Below, piece after piece: positions 48,101 to 59,929 of a stretch of DNA of 64,000 bases. Each line of letters starts with the position of its first letter. Position 1 is the stretch's first letter. The stretch spans positions 12,158,804 to 12,222,803 of the forward strand of contig NC_051436.1 in assembly GCF_001649575.2 (NCBI RefSeq). The letters run 5' to 3'. This DNA comes from Kryptolebias marmoratus. Its lineage: Eukaryota > Chordata > Actinopteri > Cyprinodontiformes > Rivulidae. A model generated the notes under the pieces. That model made no database searches and had not been told where the DNA came from. It saw only the letters and a program-made list of their open reading frames with translations. The position numbers were made by a program, and so were the translations under genes.

Positions 48101-48600
48101 CACCATGAAAGGTAGGCAAAGTTGTAAATGCCTGAGACTTTGTGCATGTTCGTTTTTCTGTCTCTGATCAAAATCTTTCATAAACCAGTAGACAGATTTT
48201 GATGAAATCTTTAGAAAATAATCATTAGACGTGTATATCCAAACAGAATCCCAACACAAAAATGGGTGTAACTCAGTCAATTTTATAGATACTGAGCAAA
48301 AGTTTGGTGCAGTAGTAGCCAAGCATCATTCCCAACACATACTTTTAGTGCTACTCATTGCGCAAGATCTTTGCTCAAAACTTTGGCATTAACTGTTAGT
48401 GTTAACTCTGTCTGTTGGCAGAATATCTCATGAACCATTGGGTGGAGTTTAATGAAATACACAGGAAGTAATCATTGGATTTGCATCTAAAACTGATTAG
48501 CTATAACCATTATTTCTCAACATATGATGAGCTTAGTTTAAAGCTCTGGCATGAAAGGCGTTGGGAATTATGCCGTCCTTAAAGTCCATAAAGTCACAGA
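48100..48600 (+). repeat. Repeat family A, about two units, degraded
   Basis: Start motif remnants near 48095-48120. A first unit opens near 48168. A second, with ATATCTCATGAACCATTGGG, opens near 48422. A terminal GGCATGAAAGGCGTTGGGAA lies at about 48548. The first unit has lost the ATGG core between 48240 and 48250. Confidence 0.65.
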
Positions 48601-50240
48601 ACACCCACCTGTGTCCAGTTTTGTACAACAACATAACTCAAGTGATAAGCATGGCCATCTTTTAACTTTCCATTTGTACTGTTAACTCATTACCTAAAGC
48701 CTTCATCAGATCTCCTTATTTGTATCAGCATGCTGTTGTTTTGCTTGTATTATTTTGGTTCTGTGTTATTGCTGAAATAAACTGGGTTTGCTTGTAGTTT
48801 ACTAGCAGAGTTTCTCATTTCCATTTCATAGGGTTATGACTTTTTTGTTTGTTTAGTTCATTCAGCTTTAAACTTTAGAACTTAATTATGGATAACCATT
48901 TTTTCCTAAGTTTTAGAAAAATAGATTTAAATTGTGAGCAATGCCACATCTATAAAATGGGGTGCACAGTACTTAAAAATCAACTTGTTTTCTTCATACC
49001 TTTAGTGCATGGTATGTTCATTATTTGCTGAATATCTACCTTTTGGTTATAGTAATATGTATTTGGATGTATATGCATGTGAATCACAGGCAAGGGGGAC
49101 CCATAAAAAATTCTTGCACTTGAGCCTATCATAACCAGCAGCTGCCACTGTGTTTGAGCATTTGTGCATTTGTGTGTGCACGTATGAGCAACACCCTGAT
49201 GGCTACCATATGGGAACCATAACTCCATTAGCATTTTAACAATCTGCTAGGCTTACTTGGGTGGGATACAGCCCCCCACACACACCCACACACACACAAA
49301 CAGAGAGTGTGAAATAAACTAGCAGAGCATTAACAATGGTAGTAATGGGCTGATTTAAACTAAAAGTTGATCTGTGCCCAAATTAGTGAACATTTTTAGC
49401 AAAACAAATCATTTTAACGGGCCATTTCAGCCAAATTAAAACGCAACACATTTTTCTGCTTAATGCTATCGAACCAAACAGATTTATGCTTTGCTCTGCT
49501 GAGGTTTGGAAATGTCATCCTGCCATATTTCAACCTTACACCCAGCAGAGTGGAGACAAATGGAATTTCCTTTGTGGCACTCTAATGCATCAAAAAAATA
49601 GCAAACAAAAAGGTTTAGGGTGCTTGGGATAATCCACGAAACTTGTTGGGAACTGCGAATGAGTGACTGCAAGGTTCTTAAATTCAATTTTCAACGCTTT
49701 AGGGAGCTAAATAAAATCGTTTTTCTGTATTGTGTCAGCTGAGCTTTTAGAACAGTGAGAAGATAAAACTGTCTTCCACAAATTTGTGGAAAGTTACCAG
49801 CTATTGCACACATGACTGTGTGAATGCATCAAGCTCTCGTCTAGCATCTGAATAATTGATTTGGGTTCAGATCAATACTCCATGAGATATACAGACAGGG
49901 AGGATGCTAGATGTGCAACGCATGCTGTCTATCAGATAGGGATCACTGTCGTGTAAGGGTGGATGAATGGACACAAATGCTGGCAGGCAGGCAGGTGGGA
50001 GCCAGATTCGGGAGGAAAGTCTGAACTTTAGCAATCAAACTGGCAGGTGACAAGACCAGAACAGGAGCGACTAGGACCAATAGAGGAGTTTTATAAAAAA
50101 ATTAAAAAAGGTGTGCTGATTACGAATGAAAGACAGGAGAGCATGAGACTGGAAGTGAAGACATCCATAGGCTAACATACTACAAGAACTACTCCAAGCA
50201 TAATAAAAACTTTAAAAAGTCAAGCAGGCAATAAAGACAT
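48601..50240. other. Unassigned non-coding stretch
   Basis: No gene recognised. A short CACACA run lies at about 49275-49300. The block 49480-49760 is of balanced composition but featureless to me. Confidence 0.4.
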
Positions 50241-51180
50241 ACTTCTAACTTATTGAAGTGGGATTCCATGGAAAGGTTATGAACACAAGTGACCCAAATG
50301 GTTTCAAACCTATCTCGAACCCTTCTCAATGCAGTTTTTGTAAATTCAAATGATATTGTAATACCTGTACAGGAGTTTTCCTTTTGACAGAAAACAGCCG
50401 AGACTACAGCCTAACTACAGGTCTAGCCATGCTAATGATAAATGCTTATTTAAAAACTGTTTCATCTGCATATCGTTATTTCTAAAGTGTACTCTAGTAC
50501 ATCAAATCATAAATGTGGAGGCAGCTGCCAAGGTGGGTACAAAGTGGGCAAGAAGGGTACAGTGTAACTGAAGGTAAGCAGCAAAATAATAGACAAGTTT
50601 TTTTTAAGTTATTTTCAAAAATTGGCCGTTTAAAACGCAGATGTATAGCTCATTGGTCGCAAATGCATAATTGAAAACTTGTCTATTTTCTTACAATTTT
50701 CTTGCAGTGGAGTTGCCAACTAGTCTCTGATGGTGGCAGCGCAATGAGATGCTAACTTAAGTGAAGAGACATTTGAGAGCCAAATGATCGGGACACCTGA
50801 AAAGAGCCATAATAAACAACAAATAATTAATGCTTCACTTGTTTAGTTTTCAATGGATTGATGGGCTAACAACTATTCCAAGTGTGCCCATAAACCAAAT
50901 AGGATTGTTGCCATTTTAAAACAACTCGCATCTCAAAACCTTTGTAGCAATTTATGCGAAGGCTAATTTACAAGCCTTATCACAACTATCAGTTTTGCAT
51001 TACATGGTTATTTCAGCAGAACTATTATAATATGCTTGAAAAATGTGCCCCAGTCTGCACCAGAACTGCTACAGCTAGCTGCTGCCACTCTTTGCACTTT
51101 CGCAAAAACATAAAATTCTACATAGTTGTGTAATGTAATAAATATAAACTATTCTTTTAACTCAAAAACCAAAAGACACC
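50240..51180 (+). repeat. Repeat family B, longest copy
   Basis: Left part shares GGGATTCCATGGAAAGGTTA with 43146-43165 (one or two mismatches). The right part (50970-51150) shares CTACAGCTAGCTG and flanking words with 14690-14710. No open frame or inverted ends were identified. Confidence 0.5.
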
Positions 51181-51378
51181 CAAAAATACAACAGAATGAT
51201 TTTTTTTTTTTTGAATAGCCATGTGTGTAAATCTCCACAGGCTCTCCCTTTGTGTGTCACACTCCCATATTGTTGCAGAATTTTAATGTCTCATCACCAG
51301 TTTGTCCCAGAAAACGCCACCTTACATGTGACACCTCTGTTTATTAGTGGGACTATTCATGTAAGTGTGACAAATCCT

Positions 51379-51391
51379 CCACCAGGGGCCG
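51379..51391 (+). promoter_or_regulatory. Candidate CTCF-type site
   Basis: CCACCAGGGGCCG differs from the 13-base CTCF core (CCACCAGGGGGCG) at one position and lies in repeat-free sequence. Confidence 0.3.
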
Positions 51392-51399
51392 TCGAGATG

Positions 51400-52540
51400 T
51401 AACAACCCCGCCTCGAAACCCCACAAGTCTACGGCATGACTTACCACTCGTGCTGCACACACACAAAGTGACACATACGTCAACCACATATCACAAGTAA
51501 CTTGACTGTCTTGGAGTCGACTAACCGCAGCAGCTGCTGAGCTGGACAGCAAACAAAAAGCACAAGTTGTTTCATCACCATGACACCATGACCATAGACT
51601 GTGCAGTCATCGCCATAGAGCTGAGTGTATTTCTATCTGTTTTTTCTTTATTTGTTGACATGCAACAGAACTATCGTATTGGTAAATGTATGTTTGTCTA
51701 AACATCGGAGAGCAGGCCAATTACGCAGTCTCGATTAAATGGGCAAATCCCAGTTAGCAACCTGCAGCTCTCAGATGATTTTTTTTTAAAGTACAGGGTA
51801 GAGTGGGGTGGGGCATTGTACAGAATATTATTGTTTTTTTATTGTGACGGAAGTATGAACAGGAGGGGAGGGAAAAAAAGAAAAATAAACAGAGAATGGA
51901 GGAGGCGTAGAAATATGTGCTGAGGAGACAAAAGGAAGGCAAACAGAGTGAGGGCTAGAAACCAAGAACAATACTGTGAAGTGGGTGAACTAACAGGAAG
52001 GAGACAAAAACAGAAAAAAAAACATTAAGGAGAGGTTCTCAGTGCGAGTCGGAGTAAGAAAGAGAAAAAGAGACAGAAATAAGAGACAGAGGGGAAAATA
52101 TTGAGAGCTCGAGAAGGAATTAGACAGCTTAGGGGGCATTATGTCAGTGTACATAGGGTTTAGTGTATAAGTCTGGATTATGGCCTTTTGCTTTGATAGA
52201 AAATGCCACCTTATAGGCAATGGAGCTGTGTTTTGTTCTTCATTCAGATATCAAAGAGGGCATCCTGCTGCTATTTGGAATGCGTGGTCAGAAGGTGGGC
52301 ACTCAATCCCTTTCACTGAGGAATTTAGCTGGGATTTGTAACATCAACCACTCTGGGTTTTTTTTTTTTTTGTTTTGTTTTTTTACTGCATGGGGCCAAA
52401 TAGAGCAATGACAGAAGCAACTAAAAGTCCAGGCAGGTTCACAGATAGGCAGACAAATAAATGTCATACACATGCAGTTAAGGAGGAAAGGAAGTACTCC
52501 CTCTTTAAATTCTAGGGATTTAGGTATCTGGACACAATAA
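51400..52540. other. Unassigned non-coding stretch
   Basis: No gene. A GA-rich segment at 51850-52110 produces spurious minus-strand frames. Poly-T lies near 52355-52385. Confidence 0.45.
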
Positions 52541-52549
52541 AAACAATCA

Positions 52550-53745
52550 AGTACTTAACAGGTTCTGAAGTCGGCTGAATCCAAATAATTAAGTACACCC
52601 TAGCTGCTTCCATATGATTTAAGAGTGAAAGTAGCAGCCAGGTGTGGTGATCAAATACCCCATAATTAAGTGATCGTCAGCAAGTATGAGCATCTCTACT
52701 AAAGGAGGAGTTTGGCAGTTTTAGAACAATGTCCTTTGGACAGATAAGACCAAAGTAGATGTTTGCCCAAAAGACAGGACCATGTTTGGCAAAAAAGCAA
52801 ACGCAGGACATCAGCACAAACACCTCATACAACTGTCAAGCATGGTGGCAGAGGGGTCATAATTTGTCTTGTTTGCGGCCACAGGACTTGGGCACCTTAT
52901 TGAGTCTATCATGAACTCTGCTGTATACCAAAATGTTTTAGAGTCAAACGTAAGGCCATCTGTGTGACAGCTGAAACGTGGCTCTAACTGGGCAATGGAA
53001 CGGCACCAAATCTGCAACAAAGTGGCTTAAAACAAACAAACAGAAAAAAATGAGTCAAGGTGTTGCAATGGTCCAGTCAAAGTCCAGACCCACAATAAGG
53101 TCCCACCGCACTGTCGTGAGAGAGCTTAAAAGAAACAAATGTCTGCAAACTTCAATGAACTGAAGCAACATGTAACGAAGAGTGGGCCAAAATTCCTACA
53201 CTACCTTGCAAGAGACTGATGTCAAGTTTATTTCCATAGTACATTTAAAACCAACAAAGTTAATCAAAGTGTTTTACAAGTTGGTTGAAAACAAACAAGA
53301 AAAGCGATCAATTGAATAAATACAATAAAATCCCACATAAAAAACAACAAATACGAACAAACTAAAATAAGAATAAAACACCAAAACATAAAGAACTGAT
53401 GGGACTCAAATTGAACTTGAATTAAAAGCCAATGTAAAAATGTGAGTTTTCAGGCAGGATAAAAAAGACTATATAGACTCTGCAGTGTGAATATCAAGGG
53501 CAGGTTTTTCCAGGGTCTGGAGGCTACCACAACAAAATAGTGCCACCACTCAAAGTCATACAAAAAAAAATTCAAATTCTTGTTGCTAAAGGCAATTCTA
53601 CAATCTTTTACATTTTAGCTTACTTGTGTTTAATAAATAATGACATGCTGGAATTTGCTTGGTGTTTTGGTCCACTTGAGGTTTAGTCTGAATATTTCAA
53701 ATTATGGTAAAGACCAAATTAGTTTTATTACGTCCTAATACAGAA
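52550..53745 (+). mobile_element. Tc1-type transposon remnant, internally deleted and interrupted
   Basis: The left part (52590-52710) has the non-coding leader wording of fish Tc1 elements, such as GCAGCCAGGTGTGGTGATCA and TTTGGCAGTTTT. It then jumps to the mid-transposase region, so the 5' coding part is deleted. Transposase-like wording runs from 52725 to 53220 (CACAAACACCTCATAC, CAACTGTCAAGCATGGTGG, AGTGGGCCAAAATTCC). It is interrupted by 331 foreign bases and resumes at 53552 with AAAGTCATAC. Many frameshifts. Inverted repeats not identified, so the outer limits are approximate. Confidence 0.75.
53221..53551. mobile_element. Unclassified 331-base insertion nested in a Tc1 remnant
   Basis: Removing this segment restores the expected GAGACTGAT-AAAGTCATAC continuity of the Tc1 3' coding end. 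Its start (TCAAGTTTATTTCCATAGTA) and body (CAAAGTGTTTTACAA, GTTTTTCCAGGGTCTGGAGG) resemble a widespread fish interspersed repeat. No clear target duplication was found and the class is uncertain. Confidence 0.6.
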
Positions 53746-55855
53746 AACCCTTGATCTGAAGGAGAGTGGACTTCCTTTTCCCATGACTGTATGCTCACAA
53801 AACCAGGTAGCTTACTTAAAATACATTCCGTCATTTTCCCTAATTTCTCTTCAATTTAGATTGCCAAATTTCAGAAAGTGCAGATAAGAAAACAGGAACA
53901 ATTAAAAAGTCGAGGAACAGTATTTCAGGTTTGAACTCATATTACCTCCAGTCATGTTTCATTAAAAAGAGAAAATAAATAGACTTTTGATTACGTTTCT
54001 TCTTTTTCAATAATTACTTCTCAAAAAGCCAGACTTTTAGGCAATGATTTTACTACAATAATTACCTTTATTGACACTGAGTTGTGTCAGGTGACTAACA
54101 TCGTGATCAATGCAGCAAACGTACAAGCACATAGTAGCACAGATGTATACACACCTGTACACCCAGACATAAGCTTAAACACACAAACAATATTGAATCT
54201 ATAAGAGGGGGGAGAGCTTCCTTTCATCAACACACGCCTACACACACATACACCGTAGACTCGCCACTATCCACTCCGCGCTCGTTTATTGTCAGCGGCA
54301 TGAAGGAGACCGAGTGATTGGTTTGAAATCCCACACAGTCCTCCTACACAGTAATGTGCTGTCTTGCACCATGAAGCCCTCTTTCAGGTGCCTCAATAAA
54401 TAGGGCCATTGTGAGGAGTGCATTACCCAAAGGTTTTACTCCCATTTTGAGTGCTCTGTGGCTCTAGTCTCCTATTGGCCTCACTTTTCTCTGCTGAAGT
54501 CAAAAGCAATATGGGGTCGGGGGCCGAACAAAAGCCTGGAAACTTTTATGGAACACAACAGGATCAGCGTTGTGTTTCACTTCTCTCGTTTTCATTGTTA
54601 ACTTCCTGCAAAACGATTATTAATACGAACGTGAACTAAGTTAAATGGCTAAAAAACTAATTAAAAGACAGTGCTCAAGCTGGTGCACGTTTGAGCCCAT
54701 TAACAGGCGTTTACCAAGCATTTTTCAAAACCCACCTCTCTTTTAGACTGATTTTACACCCTCCAGGCAACTGTTCGTTTCCATTACCTTCACCGCAGTG
54801 TGAAAATCACCCTGCAGATATTTTCTTGAGATGCTAAATTGTAGCCTACTACCATCAATAATGCATTTGTGCATGGGGCAATAGTCTAAGGTTTGTTTTG
54901 TTTTTTTGTTTGTTTTGTTTTTGTCATCGTCACAATCATTTATGAATTTATTTGTCTTGACGCATTTCAAATTGACTTTTGACAGCCAAAAATTAAATTT
55001 TAAAAATGCCTTTTGAAGCTGCTGGCACACAATGGTGAAGGGTCTCGTCAAAAAGTAAAAAAAAAAAAAAAAAGTCGTAAGTTCTTTTCCTTGAACTTGG
55101 TTGTATGTCATAAGGAAAAGTAGAAGAAGAAATTAGTAATACAGCACTAAAACAAGAGTCAGAACACCCTCATACTAAGACGTGTTATGGTTTTAAAGCC
55201 ATAAAACTGCAATTGTATAAAAAAATTGAACAAAAAGAGTTATTACTGTTATTGTTTGTTCTATCCAATCTTATCACATTTTACCACTAAGGTTTTATAA
55301 AATACAAAAAAACAAGTTTACCTTTCAGATTTTTTTGGTGATTTCCTTGCTAAAAGAGATAACAGGTAACAGGTATCATTTAGACAATAATTTAGCAATG
55401 GAAAAAAAAAAAGAAAAGCAGAGAGAAACAAGACAACTACGTACATGTCATATAAACAATGAAGTATTCAAAAATACCTTCAGCATCACCACCTCAGATT
55501 TCTGGTGAACAAATGTTTTGTGTGGCTCATTAGGAAGCGCTGCTTGTCTTTGAAGCAAATGTGTTTTATTGCATGTCCTTCTAACTAATATATTCAAAGC
55601 ACACAACTTTTTAATTGGATGTGGTAAAGAAATCATTAGCTAGTTTAGCAGTAATGCAGTAACAATACCAATCATTTTGTGCTTGCTTTTCTTTGGCGTG
55701 ACCTTTCAGTGCTGGTTTAGTTAACTTTTAGAAAAAAAGTCAAGATTTTGGCTTCTGAATGGTTTTGTTACATTTAGCAACATGCTAATTAGCACCTTTT
55801 CTTCTTTAGCCTTGGTCGGTTGCCTATTATGAATGTTAAGACACTTTAATTGTTG
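53746..55855. other. Non-coding stretch
   Basis: No gene. The segment 54240-54640 is balanced and complex and may be regulatory. A TG/T-rich tract lies at 54893-54925 and poly-A at about 55057-55073. Confidence 0.45.
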
Positions 55856-55859
55856 CCAG

Positions 55860-56250
55860 TCGCCAAAGGCGTGAGTATTTGTGTTCACAATCTCCTATGA
55901 ACCAATGGATGGATTCTATTGAAACTCTCAGAAAGTAATCATCGGATTACATCTAAACTGAATAACATTGGTTAACAATGGTGGCCACAGCTAAATAACC
56001 TTAGCAAATCACAAAAAAATGTCTTTAACTTGGTCAGTTTGACTAAAATTTGTTGTGGTAGTAGCTGAGGCTCGATCACAAACAGACTTTAAATGCTAAC
56101 AAATCTCGTAACAGCTTGTGCTAATGCGTGCAACTACACATATTAATTTCACAATTTTAAAGATATCTTAGTTTAACAGTCTGGCATGAAAGGTGGCAGG
56201 TAATATGCATTCCTTCAACAAATGCAAGCCTTTTGAATTTAAATAGCTTT
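55860..56250 (+). repeat. Repeat family A, one unit with both ends
   Basis: Start motif CGCCAAAGGCGTGAG at 55861, unit opening near 55887-55905 and block TTGTGGTAGTAGCTGAGGC near 56052. The terminal GGCATGAAAGGTGGCAGGTA with a decaying hairpin lies at about 56183-56225. Confidence 0.75.
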
Positions 56251-57045
56251 CTGCTTTAGCCATCAACAATCCAGGAAATAAGATTAGGCCAACGGAGGGA
56301 ATTAAACCCTTCTCCTGGGTGACTTTTGGGCTTTTCTTGTAAGCAAACAAAATAAAAACTGCTAAACGGACATTTTACAACCTTGTGATTGTAAAAAACA
56401 GCACATTCTGCACTGTAGACCAACAAAGCAATAACACGTTTTGACAATAGACTGAGTTGAACTCTTTTTCCTTATATAAGTTCAGCTTTTCTGAGGCAGA
56501 TGCAATTTACAGCCAGAAACAGCTAGACATCACCTTGTTCCCCCTAACATCTAATCTCAGTTTGCCAATTCTGTATTTTTATCTCAGTTCTTTTATTTTT
56601 TCTTTTCTTTCTTTTTTCTTTTTTTTTTTTTTTTTTTGCCACTCAGAGAAGAGTAGGAGCGAGGAAGCTGTGTGAACTCCCTAAACGAAATGAAAGTTAT
56701 AAGGGTGATGCTACCCTGAACAAGTCGCCCCATCATGGCATGACTCACATTTACACAACCCCTGCAGGCATGAGAGCTGTGATGTCTCCTTCCCTGTGTT
56801 TCTGTCTCTGCCTCACTCTGTCTCTCTCAGCGCTGAATCTTGATGTCAAATAGAGTCAGTGCCCACACCACGGGCCTGAGGGAACACAGAGACAAGTCTG
56901 CCTTTCCAGCGTGAGACTCCTCTCTTCATCTTTTCCCTTGCCTTTTTTTTCCGAATGATAAGGGTAGGGGAGAGAAAAAATATAAAAGGAGTCCCAGTTT
57001 TAGATAGTTATTTTTTAAAATTTAATTTCTTGAGAAACTGACATA
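56251..57045. other. Unassigned non-coding stretch
   Basis: No gene. A T-rich tract at 56585-56638. Nothing else recognised. Confidence 0.4.
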
Positions 57046-57049
57046 AGAA

Positions 57050-57645
57050 TGGATATCTCGAAACGGTTCAAAAATGCAGGGCAAACCTTGTAAATGACGC
57101 TATGTGTGATCCCACGGGTCATTGCAAGATCTGGTGTGAATGCTCCAAGTGTGTAATGTGTATCACTGTCAGCTTCTACCACCACAAATTTTAGCTCAAT
57201 ATCTTTAAAACGGACTGAGTTAGAGCCATGTTTGTGTTTCCTAATATCGATCAGCTGTCTCCAGAAGTTAACGAGTATAAGATATATCTGCCCAATGATG
57301 ACTTTCTAAGAGTTTCATTATAATTCGTCCAGTGGTTCATGAGATAATTTGCTAACAGGTAAACAGGGCTGACACCAACAGTTTATGCCAAGGTTTTAAG
57401 GAAAGACTCTGTGATGCTCAGAGTATGTGTTGAGGATTATGTTCAGCTACTACCACACCAAATGTGAGCTCAATACCTGTCTAACTTGTTGAGTTATAGC
57501 CATTTTTGTGTCCAATAATTGCTTTCTGAACGTTTCATAAAAATCCATCCAGTGGTTCACGAGATATTTTGCTAACAGACCAACAACCACATGCACACAT
57601 ATACAGATCTGGGCAAAACCTTGGTCAACAGGCGATACTGAACAT
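57050..57645 (-). repeat. Repeat family A, two units
   Basis: Minus-strand copy. Unit boundaries (GAGATAATTTGCTAACAG and GAGATATTTTGCTAACAG) are at about 57340 and 57570. The second unit has lost the ATGG core by a deletion of about 70 bases near 57512. Confidence 0.7.
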
Positions 57646-57719
57646 GATGGACATTTACAATGTTTCATAGTGTGCTTTGATTTTCTAAGGGACTCACAGC
57701 CAATGGTGCACGTTCAACT

Positions 57720-58470
57720 ATTGTTAGCACTTGTTTGCTTGTTTAATTATTACAGCCATCTGTTGGTGTTCATACGGCAATGAACGTATCGTTGGCAGCG
57801 TTTCTTTTGGCTTTGACAGGGAAGCGCTTTCAATCAGTAACACCGTTTATTTTCAGGGCATCTAAGAAAGAACGGCGGAGCGCTGAAGGGAACCCGGAGC
57901 GTGCCAGCGGAAGGGTTTGTTAGGAGGCGGTAAAAAAAAAGAGCGGGAGCGGGAACGAGGAGGACAAGCTGATGAGGGGGGACAATTAGGAACAGCGAGG
58001 CGGTCAAGACACAGATCGGGAGCGGTGAAGGAGTGGGAAAGACAGAGCGTCTTGTGATTTATACGATTATTATCTCTTGCGCTCATGGGTGTGAACAGGG
58101 ACTGTCACGTGGGCGCTCCTGGCAGGTTTTTTTCCCTCTCCTTGTGTTTGCTGAGCAGGTCCGGTCTCCGGGGGCCCGAGGTTTGGCATTAGCATTCCGG
58201 TCCGTAACAGGCCCCCATTTGCTGCTTGTCACCATAAGATAGGTGGCTGCGTCCTCGCCAGAGCCCCTCCAGCTGAGCGGGGCCTCGTGTTCCCGCTGTG
58301 CTCAGTGACCCCACTCATTCTGTCTGTCGATTTCCGCCGCCTCCTTCCTGGCAGAGCGCTCTCCTCAAAGCCTGATTTTATTAGCTCCTTCTTCAAACTG
58401 AAGAGCGTTCGAAAAAATACAGAGCGAAAAAGGCCCTCGTTATGGGAATGCATGTCGCCCACCTCCTTTT
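57720..58470. promoter_or_regulatory. Candidate regulatory, CpG-bearing block
   Basis: GC-richer and CpG-bearing sequence between two family A copies. It includes GTCACGTGGGCGC (E-box) near 58104 and CGATTATTATC near 58063. Frames here are short and lack domains. Confidence 0.3.
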
Positions 58471-58474
58471 ATGC

Positions 58475-59085
58475 CAGAGACTTGGACTAAGATCATCTCA
58501 TGTTGAGAAATGACAGTTTGTGTTGCATCTTTTGCAATTTGTTGATGCTCAAATTATGTGTTGGGAATGCCTTTCAGCTCCTACCACAGAAAATTTCAGC
58601 TCAATATCTCTAAACTTCATTGAGTTACAGCCTTCTTTCTTGTATTGGCTAATGTCCGATAGCTGCGGTGGCCGTCTTGAATTGGAAACGACTCCAAAAG
58701 GTAATCAGCTACACATGCACATTCAGTGATTACTATCCGCGAGTTTCACTGTGTTATCTTCTATCTTCTGTGACTGCAGCATTTTTATTTTGCAGCGTTT
58801 TTTTTTTCTTTTGTGTGTGTTTGTTTTGTTTGTAGTTTGCATCATTCATGTGTTTGCAGCGTCTTGCACCGCTTGCAGCTACTGTAACATTTTAGCTCAA
58901 ACATCTGTAAAATTGAATGAATCATAGCCATTTTTTGTGTGAGTGTTTTCCATGGTTTCCTGTGGCTATCATCTTTAATTATTTCCTGAAAGATCTTTCT
59001 TTTCAAATCTGTTCTGCAGTTCATGTGATATTTTGCTAACAGCAGCAGACATACCAACACGCACATGCGGTGAGGCGGTTAAAAG
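58475..59085 (-). repeat. Repeat family A, two units with an interruption
   Basis: Minus-strand units with GGCCGTCTTGAATTGG near 58668 and GTGATATTTTGCTAACAG near 59024. About 100 bases of T-rich unrelated sequence (58752-58850) separate them. Confidence 0.65.
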
Positions 59086-59089
59086 GTCC

Positions 59090-59925
59090 TGATTCATGTG
59101 CCTGTTGTTCTGTAGTTAGATGGAAAGATGTCTCCTAACAAGTGAAAACCACAAGGTGCCATGCGGTCGGAGATCTTTGGCCGTCAACGGTCGGATCCCT
59201 CGAGGGCCAACGGGAGCGGGTATTTTTTTTTTCGACTTTCATGATAGAACAGATGCCTGCGTGTGCGCGGGCTAATGAGGTGGCAGAGTAAGGCTGCGAC
59301 TTCTCCCCTCCTCTCCGCCGTGGAGACCCGAGTTTGTTTGGAGCCCGGCCATCAGGGCTGCTTCGCCCCGAGCGAGAGAGGCGGAGGGCCACTACAGGTC
59401 CCAACCATTCTGCAGCAGGGAATTTCAGTGGAAGATTGGCTGAGAAACATTTTTTTTTTTTATAATAAATATTTCTTTCTAATTAAAAAAAAGAGGTAAA
59501 ATGGGTTGCGTGTTGCCTCACATAAAAAAAAACCTTATTTAAAAGTTACATTGGGAGGATTTCGTACGAAAAAAAAAAAAATTGTTCAGCAGATTCAGCC
59601 AAACGCCCCACGCCAACTTTTTTTTTTTTTTTTTTGCTTTTCTGGCAAAAGAAAAAGCAGGGAATCATTTCATCAGCCCTTCTGCGGCGGACTGTGAATA
59701 GAAACCAAATTTCAGACCCTAAAACGCAACGAAGATCAAAGCCCGATGAGTCGTCGGTTTTGCACGGCCGATCATTAGTGTGGGTTCTGGAATAACCCAG
59801 CAGCTTTCTGTGAAAGGCAGCTCCTTCCTGGCGGGTGGAGACTTGGTATCTGCTGACACTCCACGCTTAGTTTGTCCAAATAAACGTCTCTTTGTTTAAA
59901 CGTCTCGCGTCCTGACACATGCTTA
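59090..59925. other. Non-coding, partly CpG-rich stretch
   Basis: CpG-bearing segments at 59150-59400 and 59690-59880 with poly-A/T tracts between them (59450-59490, 59568-59582, 59618-59636). Could include regulatory sequence; no gene seen. Confidence 0.35.
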
Positions 59926-59929
59926 TAAC

